Below, piece by piece: positions 62,999 through 64,000 of a stretch of DNA of 64,000 nucleotides. The position numbers and the translations under genes are program-made. Positions within the stretch are counted from its first letter, which is position 1, and each line of letters starts with the position of its first letter. Source of the DNA: Oceanicaulis sp. (GTDB lineage: Bacteria; Pseudomonadota; Alphaproteobacteria; Caulobacterales; Maricaulaceae); the NCBI GenBank assembly GCA_040112665.1, contig CP157796.1, positions 1,366,813 to 1,430,812 on the forward strand, in the 5' to 3' direction. Below the pieces are notes generated by a model that did no database searches, was not told where the DNA came from, and saw only the letters and a program-made list of their open reading frames with translations.

Positions 62999-64000
62999 TT
63001 AGTCCCTTCTGGTGCGCTGCCGCTTCCTCACCTTCAAAGGACGGTCGTTCGGGGCCTCGATTTTTGGCTTTGGCTTGAGCGAAAAACCCTCCATGGCGGC
63101 ACGAACGTGGGCATCCTGAGCCAGTGTGTAGAATTTCGCCGTCACCCGGCTTCCAGGGCTATGACCAAGAATCTTCTGGAGTACGAACGGCGGGATGCCT
63201 GCCGCGGCACGCCAGGTGGCGAAGCTACGCCGAAGGACCTGGGCGGTGATGACGAACGGCTCGCCATTTCGCGAGAGCTTCTGCCTGGCTGATGCGCGTG
63301 CAAGGGTCTTCTTGAGCGCCGTGTAGGGCTCTCCCGTCTTGGGGCTCGGAAAGACCCACTCATGCGTCTTCGGGAGCTTGCGCAGCGTCGCGAGCGTCTC
63401 GGTGGGCAGGGGGATCGCGCGCTTGCTCTGAGCGGTCTTCAGCTTGCGCTTTTGATGCGGAGTCACGAGCGCAATCCCTTTGATCTCGTCGACGTCGATC
63501 CAGCGTAGCTGTGCAGCCTCGCTCCAGCGGCAGCCCGTGGTTGCGATGAAGAGCGCGAGGGAGCGGGCTGGCTCGCGCAGACTATCGAGCACCGCCACGA
63601 CTTCCTCAGGCGTCGCCACGACCTTCTCCTCGCTGTCGGCGGGCACGCTGTCGCACGTCGGCGGCGGTCCGATGAGCCCGCGTTCATGTCCCCATCGCAG
63701 GGCCTGGCCCAGGGTTGCGATTTCGCTGTTGATTGAACGCGCCTTGCGGCCCTGCCGTAGCCGGTGGGACTGATACTCTTCGAGGTCCCAGGGTTTCAGC
63801 GTCTTCGCCGCCCTTGCCCCCAGGAAAGCGAGCACGGGCTTGAGCTGATAGATGTTGGTGACGACTGTGGATCGACGCTTCTTTCCAAGCTCCACCCGGC
63901 TCTCCTGATAATCGAGCCAATCAGCGACCAGCTCGCTCAGCGTCAGGTCGACATATTCTGGCGTCAGCTCGCCGAAGCCGCCCCGGGCCTGTATTTCTCT
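62999..64000 (-). CDS. Tyrosine integrase, N-terminus beyond the window
   Basis: This is the C-terminal part (333 codons) of a phage-type integrase; coding continues past 64000, so the start is outside. The core-binding part shows KKRRSTVVTNIYQLKPVLAFLG, and the catalytic domain has R in TTGCRWSEAAQ, LRRSFATWR, LGHSPGSRVTAKFY with the nucleophile Tyr. The residue before the second Arg box is Gln (QVLR) where HxLR is usual. It should catalyse integration at the tRNA-Val site seen at 54766. Confidence 0.9.
   Translation of the reverse strand, partial: REIQARGGFGELTPEYVDLTLSELVADWLDYQESRVELGKKRRSTVVTNIYQLKPVLAFLGARAAKTLKPWDLEEYQSHRLRQGRKARSINSEIATLGQALRWGHERGLIGPPPTCDSVPADSEEKVVATPEEVVAVLDSLREPARSLALFIATTGCRWSEAAQLRWIDVDEIKGIALVTPHQKRKLKTAQSKRAIPLPTETLATLRKLPKTHEWVFPSPKTGEPYTALKKTLARASARQKLSRNGEPFVITAQVLRRSFATWRAAAGIPPFVLQKILGHSPGSRVTAKFYTLAQDAHVRAAMEGFSLKPKPKIEAPNDRPLKVRKRQRTRRD

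Larger units (their letters stand above)
54766..64000. mobile_element. Integrative element in tRNA-Val(GAC), right end outside the window
   Basis: The left border is the tRNA-Val 3' fragment at 54766-54810. A tyrosine integrase reads leftward from the right side, in the orientation expected when it follows the intact tRNA gene. Base composition drops clearly within it. Cargo comprises a PD-(D/E)XK-like protein, a RES/Xre pair, a serine resolvase, a restriction module with two methylases and small unknowns. No phage structural or conjugation genes are seen, so it resembles a small defence-type island. The full size is unknown. Confidence 0.8.

Overview
The window is high-GC alphaproteobacterial chromosome with dense coding on both strands. 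Several linkages are typical of that class: hemC-hemD next to an alphaproteobacterial Mic60/mitofilin gene and a hemY-type TPR gene, with tsaD-gpsA-yciI running divergently; a small aa3-oxidase subunit IV gene ahead of pntAA-pntAB-pntB; a DUF1674 (SdhAF4-like) gene; a DUF2312/GapR gene; and many small lipoproteins. The diheme-cytochrome/beta-helix pair and GapR suggest the stalked, marine Caulobacterales/Maricaulales/Hyphomonadaceae side of the class. That placement is inference; there is no rRNA in the window to confirm it.

Layout. 1-13.4 kb: fabI, a membrane fatty-acid desaturase, an LMW phosphatase, htpX, a chemoreceptor coupled to a small secreted protein, a host-attachment-family protein, a diheme cytochrome/beta-helix lipoprotein operon, acs and a creatininase-family hydrolase. 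13.5-22.6 kb: Rieske/YciI/GpsA/TsaD on the minus strand and HemC/HemD/Mic60/HemY/uridine-kinase-like on the plus strand. 22.7-24.0 kb: a lower-GC two-gene type II restriction-modification cassette (BglII/BstYI-like nuclease plus MT-A70 methylase) beside rlmN. 25.2-35.3 kb: a DUF6065/lipoprotein cluster, then pbpC and a 1620-aa alpha-2-macroglobulin lipoprotein (yfhM type), and a PAS-domain protein. 35.3-41.6 kb: the transhydrogenase operon, an alpha/beta hydrolase and a sigma-54 response regulator. 41.6-42.5 kb: a gene-free mosaic of short palindromes. 42.5-54.7 kb: an amber-interrupted ASCH gene coupled to a gapR operon, an rpmJ operon with a hairpin-T-tract in its leader, a lytic transglycosylase, an MFS exporter, a HigBA-type toxin-antitoxin pair, motA, mnmC and a WecG/TagA glycosyltransferase.

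From 54,766 to beyond the right edge lies an integrative element. Its left end is a 45-nt 3' fragment of tRNA-Val(GAC) on the minus strand. Its integrase (62,999 to past 64,000, minus strand) points away from where the intact tRNA should lie, just outside the window. Cargo has visibly lower GC: a PD-(D/E)XK-like protein, a RES/Xre toxin-antitoxin pair, a serine resolvase, and a restriction-modification module made of a 663-aa putative endonuclease convergent with two different adenine methyltransferases. Between the integrase and a small unknown gene sit four copies of the palindrome GTTGCAAC in two 10-bp-phased pairs exactly 60 bp apart. This unexplained array and the two-methylase R-M module are the most promising leads here. 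Secondary leads are the rpmJ leader hairpin, a small gene wedged into the pnt operon, and an SD-occluding hairpin after motA.
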